Shown: positions 1 through 6,960, counted from the first letter of the stretch. The stretch: DNA of 9,062 nucleotides from Bacteroidota bacterium (GCA_023393375.1 JAEWLI010000131.1:1-9062); one strand, 5' to 3'. Notes: a model not told the origin generated them from the letters alone. Translations and numbers: made by a program.

Positions 1-430
1 CATAATAACTGTGCACAAAATACAGGTATGATGCTTCCGGCACTCCCTTCATCAGCGGGCTTTTTAACTGTTCGATATTGTTCCAACCCATGTGTGGCAC
101 TTTAAGCTTGGGTTCAAACCGTTTTACCTCCAGATTGAAAATTCCAAGACATGGTGTATCACGTTCTTCGGAATGGCGACACATCAATTGTAACCCCAAA
201 CATACCCCTAAAGTTGGCTGCCGAAGATAGGGAATTACCTCATCGAGCCGATTTTCTTTTAAACTTTTCATCGCTGATGCTGCTTCCCCTACCCCGGGGA
301 AAATTACCTTGTTTGCACTTTTCAGCTCATCCACATCATTGGTTACGATAGGTTCAATACCTAATCGTTGAAGTGCGAATTTCACTGATTGTACATTGCC
401 TGCATTGTATTTGACGATTGCAATTTTCAT
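1..430 (-). CDS. hisH: Imidazole glycerol phosphate synthase, glutaminase subunit HisH (3' end cut off by the window)
   Basis: Class I glutamine amidotransferase subunit that releases ammonia from glutamine for HisF, in the step of histidine synthesis that forms imidazole glycerol phosphate and AICAR. I read it directly from the minus strand: it starts at the ATG at 430-428 (MKIAIVKYNAGN...), stays open, and leaves the window after 143 residues of an expected ~195-200. Visible family motifs are the oxyanion-strand PGVGEA (45-50), the nucleophile elbow GVCLGLQL with Cys77, VPHMGWN (111-117) and FVHSYY (138-143). The second half of the triad (His and Glu) would lie beyond the edge. The VPHMGWN and VHSYY motifs separate it from TrpG/PabA. 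It follows aroF by 27 nt with no terminator visible, so it is probably cotranscribed with the trp genes. HisF and other his genes may follow outside the window, but that cannot be seen. Confidence 0.95.
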   Translation of the reverse strand, partial: MKIAIVKYNAGNVQSVKFALQRLGIEPIVTNDVDELKSANKVIFPGVGEAASAMKSLKENRLDEVIPYLRQPTLGVCLGLQLMCRHSEERDTPCLGIFNLEVKRFEPKLKVPHMGWNNIEQLKSPLMKGVPEASYLYFVHSYY

Positions 431-457
431 TTTTATTCCTCTAATTAATAATCCCCT

Positions 458-1468
458 TTAAAATGTTTCCCTGAGCGTGTATGTTTTTTTCATTTTCCTG
501 ATCAACTGAGCAGACTCCAGATAATCTAATGTTTGCTGGCCGTCAGAATAAGCTTCTTTGGGGTTTTCATGAACTTCAAAGATAATGCCGTCTGCACCTG
601 CCATTATAGCTGCCAAAGCCATTGGTTCTATATGATCACGGATGCCGATACCATGGGAAGGATCAGCAATCACTGGCAAATGGCTTTTTTCTTTCAAAAG
701 GGGAATTGCATTCAAGTCCAGGGTATTCCTTGCAGCAGTTTCGTAAGTCCGTATACCCCGTTCACAAAGTATCAATTTTTCATTCCCTCCGGAAAAAACA
801 TATTCTGCGGAATATAACAATTCTTCTATGGTTCCGGACACTCCTCTTTTGATCATCACCGCCTTATCTACTTTACCGAGTTCATCCAACAAGTTGAAAT
901 TTTGTGTATTTCTTGCACCTACCTGGTAGATATCCACGTAATCATACATCTCTTCTATTTGCGACACCTGCATGACTTCCGTAATAATCTTCATCCCCGC
1001 TTCTTGCGCCAGTTGATGCCATAACTTCAATCCATCAATTCCCATGCCCCTGAAAGAATAGGGTGAAGTGCGGGGCTTATAAACTCCTCCGCGCATGATA
1101 TGAACGCCATTTGATTTTAAATGATGAATGGTCTTTCGAATCTGCTCTTCCCCTTCAATGGCGCACGGGCCAGCCATCATGGTAAAAGCACCTTCTTTGA
1201 TTTTGATTTCATCACCCAAATCAATCTCCGTTGGATCTACCTTCCATTTTCTCGAAACCATTTTGAAATTATCAGAGACCCTGAAGATATCCATTACACC
1301 GGGCATACTGCCCAATAACCTGATATCAAATTCGCTTTTCCCAATCCCAACCAAATACAAGCCGTTTTGGGTTTTCACTTCTGTGGTTTTGTATTTCAGC
1401 TCACGAGCTTTATTTACAAGGGCTTCTTTGTCTTCTTGTGAAATATTTTGTTCCAGATGTATGATCAT
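458..1468 (-). CDS. aroF: 3-deoxy-7-phosphoheptulonate (DAHP) synthase, type I-beta, with N-terminal ferredoxin-like domain
   Basis: Condenses phosphoenolpyruvate with erythrose 4-phosphate to DAHP, the entry step of the shikimate pathway. It is 336 aa long, close to the Thermotoga maritima enzyme from which the family is best known. Residues 1 to about 75 look like the ferredoxin-like regulatory domain, and about 90-330 form the catalytic barrel. Seen motifs: AGPCAIEG with Cys102, KPRTSPYSF (131-139), GARNTQN (184-190), CERGIRT (235-241), DPSHGIG with His272, Glu298 in FEVH, and Asp309 in SDG. Cys102, His272, Glu298 and Asp309 are the four expected metal ligands. There is no chorismate mutase domain, although many Bacteroidota relatives carry one fused at the C-terminus. 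The start ATG overlaps the trpA stop as ATGA, which suggests translational coupling. Placement in the trp operon suggests it supplies chorismate for Trp synthesis under the same attenuator. Confidence 0.95.
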   Translation of the reverse strand: MIIHLEQNISQEDKEALVNKARELKYKTTEVKTQNGLYLVGIGKSEFDIRLLGSMPGVMDIFRVSDNFKMVSRKWKVDPTEIDLGDEIKIKEGAFTMMAGPCAIEGEEQIRKTIHHLKSNGVHIMRGGVYKPRTSPYSFRGMGIDGLKLWHQLAQEAGMKIITEVMQVSQIEEMYDYVDIYQVGARNTQNFNLLDELGKVDKAVMIKRGVSGTIEELLYSAEYVFSGGNEKLILCERGIRTYETAARNTLDLNAIPLLKEKSHLPVIADPSHGIGIRDHIEPMALAAIMAGADGIIFEVHENPKEAYSDGQQTLDYLESAQLIRKMKKTYTLRETF

Positions 1469-2256
1469 AATCCTTTTACTGATTTTATGTATTCAATAGT
1501 ATCATTTGCAATATCATTGCTTTGTTGTAATAGTTTAATATAGGCACTGCCAATAATTGCCCCAGCTGCATTTTCACAAGCCACCTGAAAAGTTTCTCTA
1601 TTGGAAATACCAAAGCCTATCAATTGCGGATTTTTGAGGTTCATGGCTTTCACCCGTTGAAAATAATTGATTTGCTCCAAGGAAATTGATTGTCTTGCCC
1701 CGGTAATACTGGCAGAAGAAACCATATAGATAAATCCATGAGAATGCTCGTCAACCATTCTGATCCTGCTTTCTGAAGTTTGGGGGGTGATTAGGAAAAT
1801 ATTAGTAATGCCATGCTTTTCAAATATAGGTTTGTACATGTCCAAATAATCCTGCATCGGTAAGTCGGGTAAAATCAACCCATCAATACCCGTTTTTTCA
1901 CAAGCCTCACAAAATTTTTCTAATCCAAACTGCAGGATCGGATTGAGATATCCCATAAGGATGACCGGTATGGTGATTCTATCATTCAGAGTTTCCAGTT
2001 GTTGGAACAAGATTTTCAAAGACATTCCATTATGTAAAGCCGCTTGGTTACTCTCCTGAATGGTTGGACCATCTGCCATGGGATCTGAAAAAGGAATTCC
2101 AATTTCAATCAAATCTGCCCCACCGGTTTGTAGTGCTTCCATGATGGTGGTGGTGTCATGAAGGTTGGGAAATCCGGCAGTAAAATATACAGATAGCAGG
2201 TTCTTTTGCTTTTGCTGAAAAAGCTGAACGATCCGGTTTTTAATAGTTGTTTCCAT
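1465..2256 (-). CDS. trpA: Tryptophan synthase alpha chain
   Basis: Cleaves indole-3-glycerol phosphate to indole and glyceraldehyde 3-phosphate, and passes indole through a tunnel to TrpB in the alpha2-beta2 complex. It is 263 aa, normal for the family (about 250-270). The signature EIGIPFSDPMADGPTIQ covers residues 51-67. Glu51 and Asp62 correspond by spacing to the catalytic Glu49 and Asp60 of the enterobacterial enzyme. Also visible are the barrel motifs MGYLNP (101-106), LILPDLP (127-133), the flexible-loop TGAR (185-188) and the phosphate-binding IGFGIS (213-218) and GSAYIK (236-241). It contains no tryptophan. The ATG at 2256 is preceded by A-rich sequence and a 16-nt AT palindrome rather than a clear Shine-Dalgarno site. 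The usual tight linkage to trpB is broken here by a 420-nt hairpin-rich gap. Its TGA stop overlaps the aroF start. Confidence 0.97.
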   Translation of the reverse strand: METTIKNRIVQLFQQKQKNLLSVYFTAGFPNLHDTTTIMEALQTGGADLIEIGIPFSDPMADGPTIQESNQAALHNGMSLKILFQQLETLNDRITIPVILMGYLNPILQFGLEKFCEACEKTGIDGLILPDLPMQDYLDMYKPIFEKHGITNIFLITPQTSESRIRMVDEHSHGFIYMVSSASITGARQSISLEQINYFQRVKAMNLKNPQLIGFGISNRETFQVACENAAGAIIGSAYIKLLQQSNDIANDTIEYIKSVKGL

Positions 2257-2281
2257 TTTAATAATTTTTAAAAATTACTTT

Positions 2282-2296
2282 ACCTCTTATGGAGGT
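2282..2296. repeat. Short perfect stem-loop upstream of trpA
   Basis: ACCTC (2282-2286) and GAGGT (2292-2296) form a 5-bp stem around TTATG. It is the hairpin nearest to trpA in the repeat block. On the minus strand a short T-run follows only after several nt, so it is a poor terminator. It may be a decayed member of the same hairpin family as its neighbours. Confidence 0.5.
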
Positions 2297-2310
2297 TCAA
2301 TATTTCATTT

Positions 2311-2418
2311 ACCCATTGATTACGCCCTTTCAGGGCTATCATTAGGCTCATTTATTTATATTCTCAGGGCTTCACCCTGAGCTAATGATAACGCTCCTTT
2401 GGAGCTTGCGTGATGGGT
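2311..2418. repeat. Compound imperfect palindrome containing three hairpins (REP-like element)
   Basis: Nested symmetry is visible. Outer arms: ACCCAT (2311-2316) with ATGGGT (2413-2418), and ACGC (2322-2325) with GCGT (2408-2411). Inner arms: TATCATTAG-GCTCA (2337-2350) with TGAGC-TAATGATA (2378-2390), differing by one extra G. Within this frame sit three local hairpins: GCCCT/AGGGC (2324-2336, loop TTC), CTCAGGG/CCCTGAG (2363-2381, loop CTTCA) and GCTCC/GGAGC (2393-2405, loop TTT). The arrangement of GC-rich mini-hairpins joined by TAATGATA-like linkers resembles dispersed intergenic repeats found in many Bacteroidota genomes. Assignment to a particular repeat family is an inference and the copy number elsewhere is unknown. 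Confidence 0.7.
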
Positions 2419-2503
2419 CTGTGAAGTTATGGATCATGCAGGCAATTTCGCATTTCTTCATTACATTTTAAAACACCCATTTTATCATAATTTTTACATC
2501 AAA

Positions 2504-2531
2504 TGGCATCCGATAGGTATCGGAATCGCCA
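2504..2531. repeat. Perfect stem-loop with outer TGGC/GCCA arms
   Basis: CCGATA (2510-2515) and TATCGG (2518-2523) make a perfect 6-bp inverted repeat around GG, flanked by TGGC (2504-2507) and GCCA (2528-2531), which extend the dyad after a small internal loop. No T-run follows directly on either strand. It lies between the two larger repeat units of the trpB-trpA spacer. Confidence 0.6.
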
Positions 2532-2556
2532 AAATGATCAATGTTTTTCTTTTTTA

Positions 2557-2602
2557 CCACTGGTTACACCCGTGGCTATTAACATTAGACCCCGATGGGG
2601 TC
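2557..2602. repeat. Second copy-like pair of hairpins joined by a CTATTAACATTA linker
   Basis: CCACTGG (2557-2563) pairs with CCCGTGG (2569-2575) around TTACA with one mismatch. GACCCC (2588-2593) pairs perfectly with GGGGTC (2597-2602) around GAT. The linker GCTATTAACATTA between them resembles the GCTAATGATAAC linker between the last two hairpins of the unit at 2311-2418, and the loops TTACA and CTTCA are similar. The two blocks look like diverged relatives: hairpin, AT-rich linker, hairpin. Stem sequences differ but pairing is kept, which points to selection on structure or to recent insertion of different family members. Confidence 0.6.
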
Positions 2603-2676
2603 GATCATCCTGCTTAATTCAACCATGTCAAGATAATGATTTTATCATTTGCGAACTTGAGTTGAATATAATCATT

Positions 2677-3861
2677 TTAATATCCTCCCCATTTAATGTA
2701 GGTTTCCAGATCTTTATCTCCTCTACCTGATATATTCACAATCACTACATCTTCAGAATTGAAGGTCATTTTCTCGAGAGCAGCTACTGCATGGGCTGAT
2801 TCAATCGCGGGAATAATCCCTTCCAGTTTGCTCAACAAAATACCGGCTTTCATGGATTCAGCATCTGTCGCATTCAGATATAATGCCCTGCCTGTTTCAA
2901 AAAGATGTGAATGAATGGGCCCTGTACCTGGATAATCCAATCCTGCCGAAATAGAGTAAGGTTCTACCACCTGACCATCTTCGGTTTGCATAAAAATGGT
3001 TTTACTACCATGAAGTACACCTATTTTACCCAATACTGTGGTAGCAGCTGATTCTCCTGAATCAATTCCTTTACCCGCTGCTTCTACGGCAATCAATTTA
3101 ACTTCTTCCTGATTTAAATAATGATAAAATGCACCTGCGGCATTGCTTCCACCTCCTACACAAGCCAGGATATAATCCGGATTCTCTTTGCCGGTATGTT
3201 CTTTTAATTGTGTTTTCATTTCTTCACTGATCACAGACTGGAACCGGGCTACCATATCGGGGTAAGGATGAGGGCCAATCACTGACCCAATGATATAATG
3301 GGTGCCATCAGGTTGATTGATCCAGCTTCTAATGGCTTCGTTGGTTGCATCCTTCAGCGTCTGGCTGCCACTCAGTGCAGGGATCACCTCAGCCCCCAGG
3401 ATCTTCATCCGTTCCACATTAGGCCGTTGTCTTTCCATGTCTATTTTCCCCATAAACACCGTACATTCCATGCCCATCAAAGCACATACCGTAGCTGTGG
3501 CTACACCATGCTGACCGGCTCCTGTCTCGGCAATGATCCTTTTTTTTCCTAAAGCTTTCGCTAAAATAATCTGACCAATGGTATTGTTGATTTTATGAGA
3601 ACCTGTATGGGTAAGGTCTTCCCGCTTCAGAAATATTTGTGCATGATATCTGACTGAAAGCCGAGGTGCGGGATACAAAGGTGTGGGACGACCAACATAA
3701 TGCCTGAGCAGGTATTTGTACTCATCCTGAAATGTATGGCTATTGATTATTTTCAGATAATTTTCTTTCAGTTCTTCTACATTAGGGTATAGCATTTCCG
3801 GGATATAAGCTCCGCCGAAATTTCCGTAATAGCCCCTGTCATTTACTTCATATTTGTTCAT
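2677..3861 (-). CDS. trpB: Tryptophan synthase beta chain
   Basis: PLP enzyme that joins indole and L-serine to give L-tryptophan, working in complex with TrpA. It is 394 aa, typical of the classical TrpB1 type. Visible motifs: KREDLTHTGSHKINN with Lys90 as the PLP-binding lysine, AETGAGQHGVATAT (111-124) with catalytic Glu112, the phosphate-cup GGGSNAAG (236-243), the substrate segment SAGLDYPGTGP (305-315), and SGRGDKD (378-384) near the C-terminus. GSHKINN and the AETGAGQ segment match TrpB1 rather than the longer TrpB2. The start at 3861 gives MNKYEVNDRGYYGNFGGAYIPE, in which the conserved N-terminal FGGAYIPE is preserved. It lies 18 nt after trpF. It has two Trp residues (180 and 391). 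Downstream, toward trpA, lies the unusual repeat-filled spacer. Confidence 0.98.
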   Translation of the reverse strand: MNKYEVNDRGYYGNFGGAYIPEMLYPNVEELKENYLKIINSHTFQDEYKYLLRHYVGRPTPLYPAPRLSVRYHAQIFLKREDLTHTGSHKINNTIGQIILAKALGKKRIIAETGAGQHGVATATVCALMGMECTVFMGKIDMERQRPNVERMKILGAEVIPALSGSQTLKDATNEAIRSWINQPDGTHYIIGSVIGPHPYPDMVARFQSVISEEMKTQLKEHTGKENPDYILACVGGGSNAAGAFYHYLNQEEVKLIAVEAAGKGIDSGESAATTVLGKIGVLHGSKTIFMQTEDGQVVEPYSISAGLDYPGTGPIHSHLFETGRALYLNATDAESMKAGILLSKLEGIIPAIESAHAVAALEKMTFNSEDVVIVNISGRGDKDLETYIKWGGY

Positions 3862-3879
3862 GATCGATTTATCAAATAA

Positions 3880-4521
3880 TTATGTCGTGAACTTTCCACG
3901 CAGTTTTTCTTTAAAATCTTTTATTTTTTCCACATCCTTCAAACCTGGTTGAATTTCAAACCGGCTATTGATGTCAATAGCATGTATTGGATAACCAGTT
4001 AAATTTCGAATCACCCCAGCATGCTCAAGGCTGATACCCCCACTTAGGAAATATGGCTTTTGAATGTGATAATTATTTAGTATCTGCCAGTCAAACGTTT
4101 TGCCCGATCCCCCAAATAGCGGTGTTTTGGTGTCAAATAAATAATAATCTACTACATCTTCAAATTCTTTCAGCTCGCTAAAATCTGTATTATTATCGAT
4201 TGCAAAAGCTTTGATAGTAATATATCCAGCCAATTTTATTAATCTGCAAACTTCAAGTGTTTCATTTCCATGTAATTGAATGCCCTGTAGTTGAAATTTT
4301 TCAGCCAATGAAATGATCACTTCCGGATGCTCATTTACAAATACACCGATCTTCTGAATGTGAGCCGGAATATTTCTGATTGTTTCAGGATCTGAATGAA
4401 TGTCGAAATATCTTGGGGATAATTGGTAAAAGATGAATCCCAAATAGTCCGGACCAATCTCCACTACCTCCCGTATATTCCCAGGATCTTTCATTCCGCA
4501 AACCTTCAGTTTGTAGTCCAT
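3880..4521 (-). CDS. trpF: Phosphoribosylanthranilate isomerase
   Basis: Performs the Amadori rearrangement of phosphoribosylanthranilate to CdRP, the step between TrpD and TrpC. It is 213 aa, a normal monofunctional length. KVCGM at 6-10 supplies the catalytic Cys8, and LFDTKTPLFGGSGKTFDW (128-145) supplies the catalytic Asp130 and the glycine-rich phosphate loop. QLHGNE (82-87) and FLSGGIS (158-164) are further family motifs. The segment DINSRFEIQPGLKD (183-196) replaces the more common SSGVE-type motif; I recall this variant as usual in Bacteroidota, so I do not treat it as damage. The start codon shares one base with the trpC stop (TAATG at 4521), so translation is probably coupled. A separate trpF means that no bifunctional HisA/TrpF enzyme is needed. 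Confidence 0.96.
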   Translation of the reverse strand: MDYKLKVCGMKDPGNIREVVEIGPDYLGFIFYQLSPRYFDIHSDPETIRNIPAHIQKIGVFVNEHPEVIISLAEKFQLQGIQLHGNETLEVCRLIKLAGYITIKAFAIDNNTDFSELKEFEDVVDYYLFDTKTPLFGGSGKTFDWQILNNYHIQKPYFLSGGISLEHAGVIRNLTGYPIHAIDINSRFEIQPGLKDVEKIKDFKEKLRGKFTT

Positions 4522-5336
4522 TAGATTATCGGTTGTTCTTTTAATCGAAGTCGCTTTAACGCATCAATAAATTCAGCACATTTTTTCTCAGGGCGATTGT
4601 ACTTCATAAAATATTCTCCCATCAAAAATCCCTTAAAGCCGTATCCCCTCAGTTTTACGATGGTTTCCGGATTGTCAATGCCACTTTCCGAGATTTTCAC
4701 AAAATGATCTGGAATCCTGGAGCTAAGTGTTATGGATGTTTCCACATTTACTTCGAAAGTCTTTAGATTACGATTGTTTACTCCCACAATATCCAGAAAT
4801 TCATGTAAATTGAGCTTTAATTCTTCTTCATCATGCACTTCCATCAAAACTTCGAGGCCTAAAGAATGGGCAAATTGTGACAATGAAAAAAGCTTGGCAG
4901 GTGGTATTACTCCTGCAATCAATAAGATAGCATCAGCACCAATGGATTTGGCTTCCACAATCTGGTATTCATCAATAATAAATTCTTTCCTGAGAATCGG
5001 ACAAAAATTAAACTTTCGGGCAGTGGTCAGGTCTTCATTTGAACCGCCGAAAAATTCTTTATCAGTGAGAACAGAGAGCGCACTTGCTCCGGCCTGCATA
5101 TAACCAATAGAAGTTCTTTCAATAGAAACATCGGCATTAATCAAACCACGGGAAGGTGATTTTCTTTTTATTTCTGCAATAATTCCTTGACGGTCCTGGC
5201 GCAACAGGTACTTTTTTAAAGAAACCGTCTTCGTATTAAAGTATATACTTTGCTCCAGCAATTTCACCGGGAACAAGCTTTTCTTTTCGGCAACTTCTTT
5301 TTGTTTTTGGGCAACTATTTTTTCAAGTATATTCAT
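4521..5336 (-). CDS. trpC: Indole-3-glycerol phosphate synthase
   Basis: Closes the indole ring of CdRP with loss of CO2 and water, giving indole-3-glycerol phosphate. It is 271 aa and monofunctional. Motifs in order: IIAEIKRKSPSRG (52-64) with Glu55 and Lys57, ILRKEFIIDEYQI (114-126) with the general acid Lys117, LMEVH with Glu166, VGVNNRNL (184-191) with Asn187, and ISESGI (215-220) with Glu217. These match by spacing the Glu51, Lys53, Lys110, Glu159, Asn180 and Glu210 active-site set of the Sulfolobus enzyme. FLMGEYFMK (237-245) is the C-terminal phosphate-binding part. It contains no tryptophan. The gene lies 20 nt after trpD and overlaps trpF by one nt. Confidence 0.97.
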   Translation of the reverse strand: MNILEKIVAQKQKEVAEKKSLFPVKLLEQSIYFNTKTVSLKKYLLRQDRQGIIAEIKRKSPSRGLINADVSIERTSIGYMQAGASALSVLTDKEFFGGSNEDLTTARKFNFCPILRKEFIIDEYQIVEAKSIGADAILLIAGVIPPAKLFSLSQFAHSLGLEVLMEVHDEEELKLNLHEFLDIVGVNNRNLKTFEVNVETSITLSSRIPDHFVKISESGIDNPETIVKLRGYGFKGFLMGEYFMKYNRPEKKCAEFIDALKRLRLKEQPII

Positions 5337-5356
5337 GCTCTTTAGATAGTATAGAC

Positions 5357-6355
5357 CTAATTTTGGCTTAATTTGATTAATTGTTTGAAAGTATTCAATG
5401 CTTTTCCTGATTTTAATGCTTCACGAGCTATTTCAATCGAGTCACTTAATGACGATTTATCCTTGCCACAATGCAATGCCATAGCTGCATTTGCAATTAC
5501 CGCCTGATTTTGTGCTTCCGTACCATTTCCCTCCAGAATATTGATAAAAATTTTTGCCGCTTCTTCCACTGTACTTCCACCATATAATTCTTCTGGACTT
5601 ACTGTCGACATACCTAATTCTTCCGGGTAAATTATCCGTTCACCCTGATTGTCAATTATTTTAAACCCTCCCGTAAGGGAAATTTCGTCGTAGCCATCCA
5701 ATGCATGTAAAATGACGAACTTTTTATCAAGTCTTTGATATAGATAACTATATAAACGGGCCAGATCAAGACTGAATACACCTACCAATTGTTTATTGGG
5801 AAATGCCGGGTTAACCATTGGCCCCAGGATATTAAAAAAGGTTTTTACCGCAAGTTCTTTCCTGATAGGTGCTACATTTTTCATGGCAGGATGAAAAAGA
5901 GGTGCATGCAAAAAGCATATGCCAGCTTCCTCAACACTTTGTCTAATCCTGGTTTCATCATTGGTAAATTCATAACCAAAAAAAGCCAAAACATTGGAAG
6001 ACCCACAAACTGATGACACACTGTTGTTGCCATGTTTGGCTACCCGCTGACCTGCACCAGCTACAATAAAAGAAGCCAATGTGGAAATATTAAATGTGTC
6101 TTTTCCATCACCACCGGTACCGCATAAATCTATCACATCATAATCTTTCAGGTTTACCGGAATACACAATTCCAGCATGGCTTCCCGAAAGCCAGCCAGC
6201 TCTTCTACTGTAATGCTCCTCATCAGATATACCGTGAGAAAAGCTGCTACCTGGCTGGAGTTATATTTACCTTGTGTTAAATTTTTAAGGATTTCCTTGG
6301 CTGTTTGTTTGTCAAGGGATCTGTGTTCAAATAGGTTGTTAAGGATGTCTTTCAT
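5357..6355 (-). CDS. trpD: Anthranilate phosphoribosyltransferase
   Basis: Transfers the phosphoribosyl group of PRPP to anthranilate. It is 332 aa with no fused glutaminase domain, since TrpG is separate. An N-terminal helical part (about 1-70) is followed by the phosphoribosyltransferase domain. Seen motifs: DLCGTGGDGKDTFNIST (76-92) with the PRPP-binding GTGGD and NIST, KHGNNSVSS (107-115, usually KHGNRSVSS), RKELAVKTFFNILGP (165-179), and DGYDE (220-224) with the Asp-Glu pair that binds metal. The Arg-to-Asn change after KHGN is the only departure noticed in the core motifs and probably reflects lineage variation. It contains no tryptophan. The ATG is preceded by an A-rich run (GAAAAAATG), typical of Bacteroidota starts. 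It is 29 nt from trpG. Confidence 0.97.
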   Translation of the reverse strand: MKDILNNLFEHRSLDKQTAKEILKNLTQGKYNSSQVAAFLTVYLMRSITVEELAGFREAMLELCIPVNLKDYDVIDLCGTGGDGKDTFNISTLASFIVAGAGQRVAKHGNNSVSSVCGSSNVLAFFGYEFTNDETRIRQSVEEAGICFLHAPLFHPAMKNVAPIRKELAVKTFFNILGPMVNPAFPNKQLVGVFSLDLARLYSYLYQRLDKKFVILHALDGYDEISLTGGFKIIDNQGERIIYPEELGMSTVSPEELYGGSTVEEAAKIFINILEGNGTEAQNQAVIANAAMALHCGKDKSSLSDSIEIAREALKSGKALNTFKQLIKLSQN

Positions 6356-6384
6356 TTTTTCTGCTTTGTGCTGCCTAAATTAAT

Positions 6385-6960
6385 TCATTTAAGGTTTAAC
6401 CAGTTTTCAATCATTTTTTTTCCATGTTCAGTGAGAATGGATTCCGGGTGAAACTGCACCCCTCTTACATCATACTGTTTATGCCTTAAAGCCAGTACAT
6501 TTCCATCTTCATCATTAGCTGTAATTTCCAACTGACCATTTACCGTTTCAGGAATTACTGTCCAAGAATGATACCGGCAAGTCAAAAAGTTTTTGGGAAC
6601 ATCTGCAAAAAGAGGTTCGTCATTATTGATCACATTAGTTTTGGTAGCAACACCATGCAGTACTTTTGGCATGTTTAAAAGTTTTGCACCAAATACTTCT
6701 GCAATTCCCTGATGTCCTAAACAAACGCCTAAAATGCTTTTTTCAGCCGCATACCTGTTGATCAATTTCTGCATAATTCCTGCTTCTGAAGGAATTCCAG
6801 GGCCTGGAGATAATAAAATCTTTTGATATGCGTCAACTTCTTCAAGCGTAATTTTGTCGTTGCGCCTGACATCCAGATTATCACCAAACCCCAATTCTCT
6901 GATCATATGAACCAGGTTGTAGGTAAATGAATCGTAATTATCGAATACTAATATTTTCAT
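6385..6960 (-). CDS. trpG: Anthranilate synthase component II (glutamine amidotransferase)
   Basis: Supplies ammonia from glutamine to TrpE for anthranilate formation. It is 191 aa, a free-standing class I amidotransferase. VFDNYDSFTYNL (5-16) is the TrpG/PabA N-terminal signature. SPGPGIPSEAG (51-61) is the oxyanion strand, GVCLGHQGIAEVFG (78-91) holds the nucleophile Cys80, RYHSW (129-133) is also typical, and VQFHPES (168-174) holds His171 and Glu173. The triad is complete. TrpG and PabA are hard to separate by sequence, and one protein may serve both anthranilate and p-aminobenzoate synthesis. The position between trpE and trpD makes TrpG the proper name. It starts 32 nt after trpE. Confidence 0.96.
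   Translation of the reverse strand: MKILVFDNYDSFTYNLVHMIRELGFGDNLDVRRNDKITLEEVDAYQKILLSPGPGIPSEAGIMQKLINRYAAEKSILGVCLGHQGIAEVFGAKLLNMPKVLHGVATKTNVINNDEPLFADVPKNFLTCRYHSWTVIPETVNGQLEITANDEDGNVLALRHKQYDVRGVQFHPESILTEHGKKMIENWLNLK

Larger units (their letters stand above)
2257..2676. other. 420-nt non-coding spacer between trpB and trpA, packed with short inverted repeats
   Basis: This is the only internal gap of this size in the operon; the others are at most 32 nt. No convincing gene lies in it on either strand. It holds at least eight short stem-loops. Those at 2282-2296, 2324-2336, 2363-2381, 2393-2405, 2504-2531, 2557-2575 and 2588-2602 are described separately or as parts of the entries below. 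In addition, AATGAT (2635-2640) and ATCATT (2644-2649) form a small 6-bp hairpin, and TAATTTTT/AAAAATTA make a perfect 16-nt palindrome at 2262-2277, five nt before the trpA ATG. I see no GC-rich hairpin followed directly by a T-run on the minus strand, and no TAnnTTTG promoter element for trpA, so readthrough from trpB into trpA is likely. Confidence 0.8.

Noticed and set aside
151..351. 66-codon plus-strand open frame at the left edge
   Set aside because: Antisense to hisH, whose conserved motifs are clear on the minus strand.
1128..1499. 123-codon plus-strand open frame inside aroF
   Set aside because: Entirely antisense to a well-supported DAHP synthase with all catalytic residues; it has no recognisable motif.
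2557..2602. Spacer hairpins considered as an intrinsic terminator after trpB
   Set aside because: On the minus strand neither hairpin is followed by a T-run; the T-rich stretch lies on the plus strand before the hairpin, which is the wrong side.
2429..2730. Two overlapping plus-strand open frames of 62 and 75 codons in the trpB-trpA spacer
   Set aside because: They run through the hairpin repeats and one enters the trpB gene antisense. The translations show no domain, and the repeat structure explains the sequence better.
4732..5103. 123-codon plus-strand open frame inside trpC
   Set aside because: Antisense shadow of the intact trpC gene; Ser-rich and without family motifs.
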